The translations under genes and the position numbers were made by a program. From positions 49,265,098-49,329,097 of the forward strand of contig JBANSL010000020.1 in NCBI GenBank assembly GCA_037127255.1: a DNA stretch of 64,000 bases, given 5' to 3'. This stretch comes from Persicaria tinctoria (taxonomy: Eukaryota > Streptophyta > Magnoliopsida > Caryophyllales > Polygonaceae). Below are positions 45,622 to 54,860 of this stretch, in pieces; positions within the stretch are counted from its first letter, which is position 1, and the number at the start of each line of letters is the position of its first letter. The notes beneath the pieces were generated by a model, which saw nothing but the letters and a program-made list of their open reading frames with translations, ran no database searches and had not been told where the DNA came from.

Positions 45622-46348
45622 TATTGATCAATTGTGTGTCTTGTGATATATCAACCCATACAAATATAAGAATAATATCATTGGCTCTAAGCATAAGATA
45701 AATCTATCTAACGGTAATTAAAAACCTTATATAAGTAAAGTGTATATATCTTGTAAATCCACATAATAATATTATAATAATTTTTATTGTATTTTTAATT
45801 ATCTATTTACTAAAAACTCGTATAATAAAATTTTCAATCAACGAATCGTGCAAAATTCTAAATATTACACTCTTTTTTATGCTTACAAAATCTGATCCAT
45901 ATCACCTAAGATTCACACCCAATAAAAAAAATCATTACATTGATCATTACAATTTATACATAAAATTTGATTTATTTTATCCTCATTTTGTATACTCTAC
46001 AAACAAATAGCCCTTATATCTCGCCAAATTTATACAATGATCTTTAATCCTTGGAGGCTCTTGCCAAATCCCTTATATCTCGGGATGTTAGTTAATTAGA
46101 TCTTCTTAACTACTTTATTCCCGCGCAATTAGTCAAGAACCATATCCATCAAACTAAATCAAGCAATTTCATCAAGCTAAAGTAGCCTACATTGCGTATA
46201 TAGAAATAGCAAAGACCAACTGCAGTAATCTCAAACGTACTATAGCTAGAAAATCACGATTTAACAGATCGTGATTAAGCCCTAATTAACCCTAATCGAC
46301 TGGGATCGAATTGAAGATCGATCAACGATCTAGCACAAAACATATGAA
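45622..46348. other. AT-rich intergenic DNA, 3' flank of the DUF7086-like gene
   Basis: No other gene seen. Confidence 0.5.
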
Positions 46349-47108
46349 TTAGAGATCGAAAGGGGCGGTGGGATCAAGCTGCTTGCAAATACAGAGGTAA
46401 ACAAGAAACACAAGCCGATCCTTGGCCGCCGTCCGGTGAACGTTGTTGTTGCTCAGAAAGTACTTCAAATCCTCATGCTTACAGCACCCCACCATCTGCC
46501 CAAGAAACAAGAAAAGCCAATTCGTCTTCTCCTCCCCGGCGATCTCCGCGCCCTCACCGCGTTCTTCTCGTTGCAATGCCGGCAGTCCGGCAACGCCGGG
46601 TTCATCCACTCCGGCGGGGCGCGGTGGAGCATCTCCTTCTTATTCATCAAGATGTGCCCTCCGATCTTGCCGAACTCCTCGAAGAGGTCGAACCCCATCT
46701 CGTAGCTCTTCTGGCACTTCTTGCACCGGACCTTGCCTGTCACCGACACGAGTCCGCTCCTCCTCATATCAGGTGGTTCGCGTCGTGCACCCTGCACGGT
46801 CGGTCGGTGGCCCACGGGTAGGGCGGCGGGATCCTGTCGGCATTGTCTCCGCCTCCGGACGGCTTCTTCCTTACGCAGCGGGTTTTTGGGGGTTGGTTGG
46901 GTTTGCGGCCGCCGCGGCGCAGGTTCGGTGTATCAGGCGGGGGTCGTGCTGCGGCGGCAGGAGTTATCGGTGGTTCGTTGTAGAGGGAGAGGCCGAGGGT
47001 GAGTTGGAGGGGATCCTCATCGCCGCCTGCAGTTGGCGGAGGGGAAAGATTGGTGGACATGGCGATGAATCGATCGGAATCGGAGTGATTAATGTCAGGT
47101 TTTGACAT
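46349..47108 (-). pseudogene. DUF7086-like plant gene with two frame breaks
   Basis: Three overlapping frames together cover a typical plant DUF7086-type protein of unknown function. The first (47108 to about 46770) has LQLTLGLSLYNEPP and ends in PPPYPWATDRPCRVH. The second (about 46770-46570) has VTGKVRCKKCQKSYEMGFDL and APPEWMNPALPDCRHC, forming a likely zinc site from CXXC pairs. The third (about 46600-46349) has TNWLFLFLGQMVGCCKHEDL, HRTAAKDRLVFLVYL and KQLDP. Family members are usually a single exon, so the breaks near 46770 and 46580 look like frameshifts rather than introns; neither place has good GT-AG sites. Both lie in GC-rich DNA where sequencing error is also possible. Conservation outside the breaks is strong, so a recently dead gene or an assembly error are both open. 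Met at 47108 or 47060 could be the start. Confidence 0.75.
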
Positions 47109-47213
47109 AAACTCATTCCGATGGATGAATGGTAATTTATAGAGCCGTTTCGTTTGGTGTAAAGTCGATCTTAAGCTCCTAGATTTTCGTTTGATGGTTT
47201 CAATTTTATATAT
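47109..47213 (-). promoter_or_regulatory. Short 5' flank of the DUF7086-like gene
   Basis: TCTATAAATT on the - strand (about 47134-47143) is a plausible TATA box 25-35 bp above the first ATG. A Tourist MITE begins only about 75 bp further up. Confidence 0.45.
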
Positions 47214-47216
47214 TTA

Positions 47217-47952
47217 GGGTGTGTTTGGATTTGACTGTATTTTAATTATAATGTAATTATTTTACCTCGTTTTATATTAACGTTTGGTTTTAAAAATAAA
47301 AATCTCGTAAAAACCAAGGTAAATCCGTAATTTAACCAAATAATCACATAAAAAGAGATAGAATAATTGCATTATAATTAATACATTGTAAAATCCGAAA
47401 ACTCCCTAATTTAAATAGGGGTTGATAGTTACACCGCTAATTTTCACTGAATACACCGCTAATCTTCGTAACTACTTGCGGAACAAGCTCCGCAACAGCT
47501 TGCGGACATCGCCGAACGTCTAGCCAAACAGCGTGTTACAATGTGCCAAACAACCTTTATTCTGCAACTATTTGCGGACTAAAAAAAATGTTCCGCAACA
47601 ACATGCGGAGTAAACATGGTGCTTGTCAACCAGCAATGAAGAGCAAGTTCAAAAAAAAAAAAGTTCCGCACCAAGATGCGGACCATTTAGATTTTTTTTT
47701 TTTAATTTTTTTTTTACATATAGGCTAGGTACTCCGCATCCTAACGTGGATCTCTCTCCGCAACGTCTTGCAGACGTTTTGTCGATGACCTTTTAGGGCG
47801 TGTTTGGCCCGATGCCCGGTGATGTCCGCAAGGGGTAGCGGAACTCGGTCCGCAGGGGGTTGCGAAGTTTAGCGGTGTGTCCAGTAAAAATTAACGGTGT
47901 ATTGAGCTTTTCCATTTAAATAACTTAAAAATTAGATTAACCAAACAACACC
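47217..47952. mobile_element. Tourist-like MITE, split by a MULE-type MITE
   Basis: The ends GGGTGTGTTTGGATTTG and AACCAAACAACACC are flanked by TTA (47214-47216 and 47953-47955). The insertion at 47418-47913 interrupts it. Confidence 0.8.
47418..47913. mobile_element. MULE-type MITE made of CCGCAA/TTGCGG hairpin units
   Basis: A perfect 9-bp target duplication ATTTAAATA (47409-47417 and 47914-47922) brackets inverted ends containing two spaced ACACCGCTAA motifs. The interior strings together about seven short hairpins such as TCCGCAACAGCTTGCGGA, at roughly 47490, 47600, 47660, 47735, 47755, 47825 and 47850. Confidence 0.88.
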
Positions 47953-47999
47953 TTATCTTTTTGCATTATAAACATAATGCAAAACACCACCTTATATGT

Positions 48000-48080
48000 C
48001 AACAATATCATTCATTGAGTACAACAATTTTTTTTCTTTTGGTGGGATAAGTACAACTTATACGCAATTTTTTATATTTA
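48000..48080. mobile_element. Left arm of a palindromic MITE, cut by a Helitron
   Basis: ATTGAGTACAACAA...GGTGGGATAAGTACAACTT is the inverse of the right arm at 53082-53140. The intact version lies at 53158-53293. Confidence 0.85.
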
Positions 48081-48647
48081 CTAGCCTTATTACTTACCCG
48101 CGTGTTACGCGGTATATTTATAAACATTATTTTATCAGATATGTTATCTTTAAAATTATGAAGATTAAAAATAATTGAAAACTTTATGGAAAATCAATAT
48201 ACAATCCATTAAAATATATTAATTAAATAAATAACGTCATTAACAAATTTAAAGATAAAAATAAATAAATTGTGTTGCAACTAATAAAAATGTATAAAAC
48301 TTAATAAAATATAAAAAGTGTTTATTAACATTAACAATTATATATAAAAAAGAGACAATTGTCGCAGTAGCGTAAACATTTTGATGAAAAAAAAGGAACA
48401 ATTTTTTTTAGAAAAAAAAGTATTACTATTTGCTTGACTAAAATAATCAACCTAAACCAGATAGCCAAACTCAAGCAACTTAAACCAACAATCATACACA
48501 AACAGAATATAAAATAATCAAGCACAAAGAACACCAGATTTACGTGAAAAACCCCAAAACGAGGAAAAACCAAAAGAGCCAGAAACTTCCACTATCAACA
48601 ACAACAAGTAAGTACAATCTTATCTAAACAAAGCTATAGGCATATAA

Positions 48648-48869
48648 CATCATCAAGTATCAACAAGCTTAGCCAAATCTCCAATTTTTATCACCCAATT
48701 AGTGGAAATCAACAAAACCCAAGAGAGGACACTAGCAAAGGGGATCTGAGATTGGAGGCTCAAAACGACGATCCAACAGTAGAAAATGAAGCTTATGATG
48801 AGATGAACAACATAACAGAAAATCGTCCCAATCGAAGGTCGTTTATTCGTCGATCGAGACACTTCCAGG
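48648..48869 (+). other. Unassigned exon-like frame inside the Helitron
   Basis: An open frame runs to a good donor site (CAG|GTAGGC at 48870) and reads INKLSQISNFYHPISGNQ, then EAQNDDPTVENEAYDEMNN and RPNRRSFIRRSRHFQ. I do not recognise it. Its coding look and the splice donor suggest a gene piece captured by the Helitron. Confidence 0.35.
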
Positions 48870-49556
48870 TAGGCTTAACATATACATACGAATTTCTCCA
48901 ACTCTTTCTTTTTCTCCCTTTCTCACACCTTGTTTCTCTTCCTTACTTTCCCAAATGAAAAGGTATCCCCTTTTATAAAAGAGGTAAAACATCACATGGT
49001 AAAAATAAATTATTGTGTATTTGTTGATAAAAAAAAATGTACGATGGATTAAATAAATTATTGTGTATTTGTTGATAAAAAAAAGAGATAAAATTATTGC
49101 GAGGTTATATTTGTTCATATTGATAAGTAAAATAACTCAAGTTAAATAATAGATTTTACGGAATTTTCGTCTGGTGCCCCTGAGGTAAGGCTAAATTCAC
49201 CGGGTGTATAAAAGTTTTGCATAATTCACGAAATGCCCCTGAGGTTTCTAATTTTTTCGCGTCGTGCCTCTCTGTCCATTCTGTTAACATTTTCCTTAAA
49301 AAAATTTAATGAATTTAATAGAACCGCAGGTCGCGAGAGCGAGAGAGAAGACGAAGGGCGAAAAGCGAAGGGCGACGAGCGACGAGCGAAGAGGGAGAGA
49401 CCGAGAGAGCGAGGCGAGGGGTCCGATACACGACGCCGACCAGATTGACGCCGGTGGAGCTCAGTTGGTGCCAAATGTGGAGGTGAGTATTGCTCAGTTT
49501 AATCTAGGGTTTGGGGATTTTGAGATTAGGGGTGATGATTTGAATTCTTGAAATTC

Positions 49557-49798
49557 AATATCGATTGCACCCGTTCAAGATCAAATCTTGCAGACTCTTA
49601 AGCTTCCCAGTGTTAAGAGGTATTTCACCAATCAGATTGTTCGAGCTCATGTCAAGAAGGGTTAGTTGGGTGCAGTCACCGACTTTGGCTGGAATCACTC
49701 CTGTGTGATTAGAATCTGAAATGGTGAGAATTTTAGGCGGGGTAGTGGGAAGAGATTGGAAGGGAAGGGGAGATCAGGTTGGTAAGCAGATTGGATTT
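49557..49798 (-). pseudogene. LRR receptor-like kinase fragment captured by the MULE
   Basis: The - strand frame is open for about 80 codons and reads IQSAYQPDLPFPSNL, ILTISDSN, GVIPAKVGDCTQLTLLDMSS, NNLIGEIPL and KLKSLQDLILN. This is the start of an LRR ectodomain as found in subfamily XI kinases of the RGI/RCH type, covering about two repeats of the LxxLxxLxLSxNxLxGxIP form. The rest of the kinase is absent. Confidence 0.8.
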
Positions 49799-50345
49799 TT
49801 ATTTGAGTGACAAAGCTATCAGAAGATAATGTAATGTAGGACTATTTACAAGGGCTTGGGTTATTTGAGGAATTCTATTAGCCACCAGAGCCTAAATGGA
49901 ATTTCGTACGGGGCAATTTAAGTAATTGAGATTTGAGAATGATTGAGATGGTTGGGTTGCTAACAAATTGGGTCAATAGTTGCAGCCTTGGAAAATGCCA
50001 TCTTTAATAAGTATGATGTTATTTACATGTTCCTGATTGAATTAGTTTTGTGTTCATTTTCTTGCCTGAACTTAAAATGAAATTGGCTTCGTGTTTATTA
50101 CATATGTGAAACACATACAGTATATAATTGGAAGAGTAGTATCTTGAATTTTATACTTATACTTTTGGATGAGATTAATCTTATCATGTGAGGTTTACAT
50201 GTATTTTTACTGTTTTACGCCAACCAAGCAATAAAGCTGATGTACTAGCTTGTTGAATTGTTGGAATTGAATATTAGCATGCACGTGAAGTATTGTTGGT
50301 TTAGAAATTGAAATCGATTTCTTGAAGCAATTTATTACGTTTCTA

Positions 50346-50416
50346 AGCCTATTAGCTCAAATAGTAGAGCATTGTGCTCACGCACAAGGATGCAGGTTCA
50401 AATCCCGCATAGGCTA
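50346..50416 (+). tRNA. tRNA-like sequence, probable pseudogene
   Basis: A cloverleaf folds with a 7-bp acceptor stem (AGCCTAT/ATAGGCT), a GCTC/GAGC D-stem, a TTGTG/CACAA anticodon stem, a T-arm with one mismatch and a good B-box GGTTCAAATCC. The anticodon loop has six bases (CTCACG) instead of seven, so the anticodon is uncertain. It lies inside the Pack-MULE. Confidence 0.45.
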
Positions 50417-50660
50417 TTTGTTTTACTTCAATCCATTTGCTAGCTATTACTAAGTACAAAACACATCTGAGTACAAATCATCAAATGAGTGACATGCTAT
50501 TACTGCCCATATATTTTGTACGCAAAACACATGATAATTTGTATAAAAAAACGCATTACAAAACAGGCTTATGATACAAGCCTAAACTACTGTCCATTCT
50601 CCCTCATGATCAACGGATCAAGCTTGTTTTCTGGCTCAACAGTAGCATCTGATTTGCCTT

Positions 50661-51277
50661 CTATCTCCGTTTTGATTTTCTTTCGCAACACTCTCTTTGT
50701 TCTAGTTTTACTGCTACTTGCTTCATTGCTTGATAGCTCATAATAGCCCGTGTGTCTGGTGCTGCTACCTCAAGTTTAGAAGCATCAGTAGCAGACACAC
50801 TGCTAGCTGGAGTTGTTTCATTGCGCTTTACATCAGAACTAACTGTTTCCTCTGTTGTACTTGTAGTTATCCCCTTGGAAATCCAGATTTGTTTAGCTCC
50901 TGTACCCTCCTTTAGTTGCTGCAACCGACATCTCTAGACAATGCCCAAAGATTTTACATCTGCTATAGATCGGATGCCTCCATTCAAAGTTAATCTTCTG
51001 CTCATAAGCTCTCCCATTAACATCTTTAATTTCAATCTTCGTAACAAGCGCTTCCTCTGCAGTCACTTCCACTAGCAACATTGTGTATGACAGACGATGG
51101 AGTACCATTGTTGTAATAGATTGGCTCAAGGTCAGGAACAAACACCCAAAGCGGAATCCGTTCAGACGAGCTCCACGCAATGGGCATACCAAGGCTCCAT
51201 ATTTTTAGCAGCAAGGAACGTGAGCCATCTATATACCAAGGACTATGACTTAGAACCCAATCTCGATCAGCAAACAT
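50661..51277 (-). pseudogene. DUF4283 / zinc-knuckle ORF fragment, broken
   Basis: The frame from 51277 reads FADRDWVLSHSPWYIDG, LLLKIWSLGMPIAW and IPLWVFVPDLEPIYY, the DUF4283 pattern found in plant LINE ORF1-type proteins. After a frame break come LVTKIEIKDVNGRAYEQKIN and EWRHPIYSRCKIFGHC, matching the domain end and the CX2C knuckle. A further downstream frame ends near 50661. Breaks make it non-coding. Origin could be a LINE or a host gene derived from one. Confidence 0.7.
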
Positions 51278-52786
51278 AGGCTTAGGTTATATACGTGTTT
51301 AGCATTCTTTAAAGGAAATTCCTAATGGATACAATAAGTTAGAATAACTCCATTCCATGAAAATTATCTTCGATGGCCAAGCACAAAAGAGAGGAAAATA
51401 ACAAACCTGATCACCAGCTCTCCTTGATGCGAAACCATGGTTGCCAACTGTGTGAAAATATTTCCTAGCTCATGAATGGTTGACTCCACATTTTGTAAGG
51501 CTTCCGCTCAGCCTTGCATGTAACTGTCCTGCAATGAAACCAATTGTTGTCGCTGTTACTGCTGGTTTTGTGACTGTTGTTGCAACAACGGCTGAGATTC
51601 CCCATCTACTTGCTTGCTGAAATCACAAGCCAAAATCAGATTAAACATGTACCATGGCAGGGTTTTTGACAATAAACTCCATTTAGAGAATGACAGCCAC
51701 ATTTTCAATTTGAATTGTTCTCTAATTATCAAACAAACAGCATGCTTTTATTTTTACTTAAAAAAACTAAGCATCGAGCTATTACACTCCAAATTGCCTT
51801 TCTAGCAATTAATCCAGGAAGATTTATCATTTTTTAGTGATCATTTTTTTAGTGATCGGCAAGAGTTTGGAATCGAAAGACAAAGACACCATTATCTTTT
51901 TGAAAATCTTTGGGCTCTGAATTTTCCCTTCAATTTCCACAAACACTTTCATCTTACCAAACATGACAACATTGCCTGAAATGACCCCAGTTAACATGGT
52001 TTTCCAATCGTCTTCCTTCTCTCTGGTGTCTTCCTTTCTAATTTTCAGTTTCCTTTTACACAAATCCGGGTGTACAATAAGCTTCTCAGCAGCCTGAATA
52101 TTTCGATTTTCCTTGAGGAAGCTTAGTGAATGACCTCTCTAGAACGGGTGTGTTCTCCTTAGCCTGGAAGTTTCATTTGACAGCTTCGTATATGTACAGG
52201 GGATTCTTCTGCTTCTCAGAATTCGCATCTTCTCCATTTTTAGGGTTTTCGCTCTGCAATTTTAGTCCTCCTGTATCACTAGTTCACTACCATATGCTAC
52301 CTCCAATGGCTCCTTCCCTTTTCACTTCTTGTGTGTATCAAGTTGCTTGTATTGAATATGCTTGGAGCTTCCCTTCCCAGCGACATTTAATTTCTGAGCT
52401 ACCTAAAAATGTTGTCGTCATTCATGGTGTTCGTATTTGCAACTGATGTGTCATTTTTGCGGTTCTGCCCATCGGATTGAATCTCACTGGCCCTAGTATT
52501 GTATCACTTCGCAGCTTCAAGCCCATAAGAGAGGATAAACCCAGCCTACCCGCGCCGGCGACCACCGGGGCACCCACCGTTGTGAGGTCAAGGATGGTCG
52601 GAGATCGCCCCCAATTTCCTTTTGCTTTTAACAAATTAACGACGTTATAACTATTTTTGAATAAAGTGGACTGAGGGGCATATGGCGAAAATTTACGAAA
52701 CCTCAGGGGTATTTGGCAAAATATTCCAAAGTTTTGTACACCTGGTGAATTTAGCCTTACCTGAAGGGCACCGTGCAAAAATTCCG
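51278..52786. other. Right part of the Pack-MULE, little recognisable
   Basis: A Lys-rich - strand frame at 51827-52063 (MLTGVISGNVVMFGKMK) may be the start of the same DUF4283-type ORF, but I cannot connect it. The remainder to the terminal repeat is unassigned. Confidence 0.35.
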
Positions 52787-53081
52787 TAGATTTTATAACC
52801 ACTTATGATATAAAAATTAATTATATGATGTATTTTATAACCAATTCATATATAAAATTAATTGTATGATAGATTTTGTAATCACTTAGAGGACTGAGGA
52901 TGGCACATAGATAAATAGATTAGTTTGTTGTATGAAATGTCCTAAAATTATTGGATACTCATTAATTGGCGTGTCAAAAAAACCCGGACCAGATTGCACT
53001 AGAAAAAAACACGTAAGCGAATCACACTAGAGCCCGTCATATAGGATTTACCTGTCTCTGTTTTAGTATTATATATATTGA

Positions 53082-53140
53082 TATGCATATAAGTTGTTGT
53101 ACTTATCCTCCAAAAAAAAAAGTTGTTGTACTCAACGAAA
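53082..53140. mobile_element. Right arm of the Helitron-split palindromic MITE
   Basis: AAGTTGTTGTACTTATCC...GTTGTTGTACTCAACG is the inverse of 48000-48080. Confidence 0.85.
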
Positions 53141-53157
53141 AATATCATCTTTTTATG

Positions 53158-53293
53158 CTATTGTTTGTTGAGTACAACCATTTTTTTTTTCTTTTGGTGG
53201 GATAAGTACAACTTATACGCAATTTTATATATTTATATGCGTATATGTTGCTGTACTTATCCCACAAAAAAATGTTGTTGTACTCAATGAACA
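53158..53293. mobile_element. Intact palindromic MITE
   Basis: Two long arms (TGTTGAGTACAACCA... and ...TGTTGTACTCAATGAACA) fold back around a short AT loop at about 53222-53238. The 16-mer ATATCATCTTTTTATG flanks it (53142-53157 and 53294-53309), as a duplication or as part of a tandem unit. Confidence 0.8.
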
Positions 53294-53315
53294 ATATCAT
53301 CTTTTTATGATATTG

Positions 53316-53872
53316 TTTTTTTTATTAGGAAAGAATTTAGAAAGTCATAGACTAACTGAGAGCATCTTTACGGACGAGGTCTAGAAGACCTTGATCAGTA
53401 ACGAAATAAGATGCCCCAGCAGAGTGACCAAGGTGTGCGGACTTTTTTGTCACTCGATTGTCAATGCGGGGCACATAAGAGTATGAGATCTCTCTAAATT
53501 TTGTTAATAAAGTTCTAATATCCGACATAAGAAGCTCAATTTTCCAAGGACAGGGAGAACCCTTTTTTAGATGATTTATAATGATGAGGGAATCACCCTC
53601 AGTATGGATTTTTGGAAGCCTAAGCTCAAGGTTTTGGAGATCCCAGACTTCAAGGCCAAAGCCTCAGCCATAATTGCAGTTTGCTTACCAACCCGCTCAC
53701 CCCAGTAGAAGATGGGTTGACCAAACCAATCCCGAATGATGAACCCGGTAGAGTTGTTTCTATTTGACAGGGAGGATCCGTCAAATTTTAATTTATACCA
53801 ACCAGCCTTTTGCCTGAGCCATTTAGTCTTTATCTTTATATGTCGCAAGATCATCTTGCCTTGTCTTGGTTC
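53316..53872 (-). pseudogene. LINE RNase H domain, 5'-truncated, - strand
   Basis: The - strand frame from about 53854 gives WYKLKFDGSSLSNRNNSTGF (RNase H start with the first catalytic Asp), IIRDWFGQPIFYWGE, then AEALALKSGI with the catalytic Glu. After a frame change come GDSLIIINHLKKGSPCPW, the next Asp, and LDLVRKDAL. A poly-T on the + strand at 53314-53322 is the A-tail. It is the longest member of the LINE tail family in this window. Confidence 0.85.
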
Positions 53873-54599
53873 TAGGTTTTGTAGGTTGTTGTTTTGTCGT
53901 TCCCTATTTGACAGAGGCAGTGGACAGCAGCGTCGAATCGCTCCTCCTTTCTCTCCTCAGGTTTTTCGTCTCTCTCGCTTCACTGCCGTGTATCGTCTCT
54001 CTCCCTCATCCTTTCACCTTCTACATCAGGTCATGAATAGTTCCAAACGACCAGACTTTTTATTTGCACGAATTGGCCAGGCCATTTTGGGCCAATGTTT
54101 CACCCTCTTGGCTATTTGTGCAAATAGGCCTATTTTTTAACCTATTTTGTGCAATTTCCTCTTCTAAAATTTGATGATAGAATGGTTGAGATCAAATTAG
54201 ACTAAATCTTTTTAAAAAAAAAAATTGTTTATAGCGACAAGGTGTGACATTTTGAAGAAACACCGACGAGAGTAGCCTCGAGTGCGCCCATTAACGAAAA
54301 GAGGTTGATTTAATGTTTGTAGCTAAGATAAATATTTATCATTTAAAAAATTGTTTATAGCAACAAGGTGTGACATTTTGAAGAAACACCGATGTTTTAT
54401 TTATGGAGAAAACGAGAGTAGCCAAATTTTAGCATTTTACACAAGTATGTGGGACCGATATCACCAAAGTTTTAAAAGGGTAATTATGCATATGCATACC
54501 TTAGGATAGAACTTACTTATTTTCTTTTCTACTCCCTCCATCTTAAAATACTTGTTAGTTTAAGAACGATAAAAACTATATACTTATCTATCTATAGAT
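53873..54599. other. Intergenic, with a tandem repeat
   Basis: A 48-bp phrase containing TTTATAGCGACAAGGTGTG and GAAGAAACACCGA occurs at about 54223 and 54347. A 134-residue + frame ending at 54140 is unrecognised and partly a shadow of the LINE fragment. Confidence 0.5.
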
Positions 54600-54840
54600 A
54601 GATGACACCTTAGTTAACCATCGAAGATTTATTAACGAAAAGATGTGGATTTATGTTTTTAGCTAGGATAGAAATATTTATCATAAAGGGATGTTGATTT
54701 ATCGTATTTAGCTAGGATAGAAATATTTATCATAAAGATGTTGATCTATCGTTTTTACCTAAGATAGAAATATTTATCATTTTGCTATCTTATTTAAAAC
54801 AAGATTATCAAATCTCCTTTTGTACTAGTAAATCCATACA
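54600..54840. repeat. Segmental duplication copy 3, left piece
   Basis: Matches about 11380-11600 of copy 1 (CACCTTAGTTAAC, TAGAAATATTTATCAT, ACTAGTAAATCCATA). The phrase TAGCTAGGATAGAAATAT is itself repeated three times here. It is separated from its right piece (59763-60690) by three stacked elements. Confidence 0.85.
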
Positions 54841-54860
54841 AATATATATATATATATATA

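Larger units (their letters stand above)
49159..52786. mobile_element. Pack-MULE of 3.6 kb with several captured fragments
   Basis: Inverted ends CGGAATTTTCGTCTGGTGCC and CGGAATTTTTGCACGGTGCC match over more than 100 bp. The 9-bp target duplication TAGATTTTA is perfect (49150-49158 and 52787-52795). Inside are an LRR receptor-kinase piece, a tRNA-like sequence and a DUF4283-type piece. No MULE transposase is seen. The ends are distantly like those of the 42246-45211 element. Confidence 0.93.
48081..53081 (-). mobile_element. Helitron inserted between A and T of a palindromic MITE
   Basis: On the - strand it starts TCAATATATATAATACTAAA (53081 downwards) and ends with the hairpin CCGCGTAACACGCGG followed by GTAAGTAATAAGGCTAG (48081). 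The bases just outside are A and T. Joining the flanks recreates the loop of the neighbouring intact palindrome (53158-53293), which has no such insertion. About 3.6 kb of its 5.0 kb is a later Pack-MULE. No Rep/helicase is present. Confidence 0.9.
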
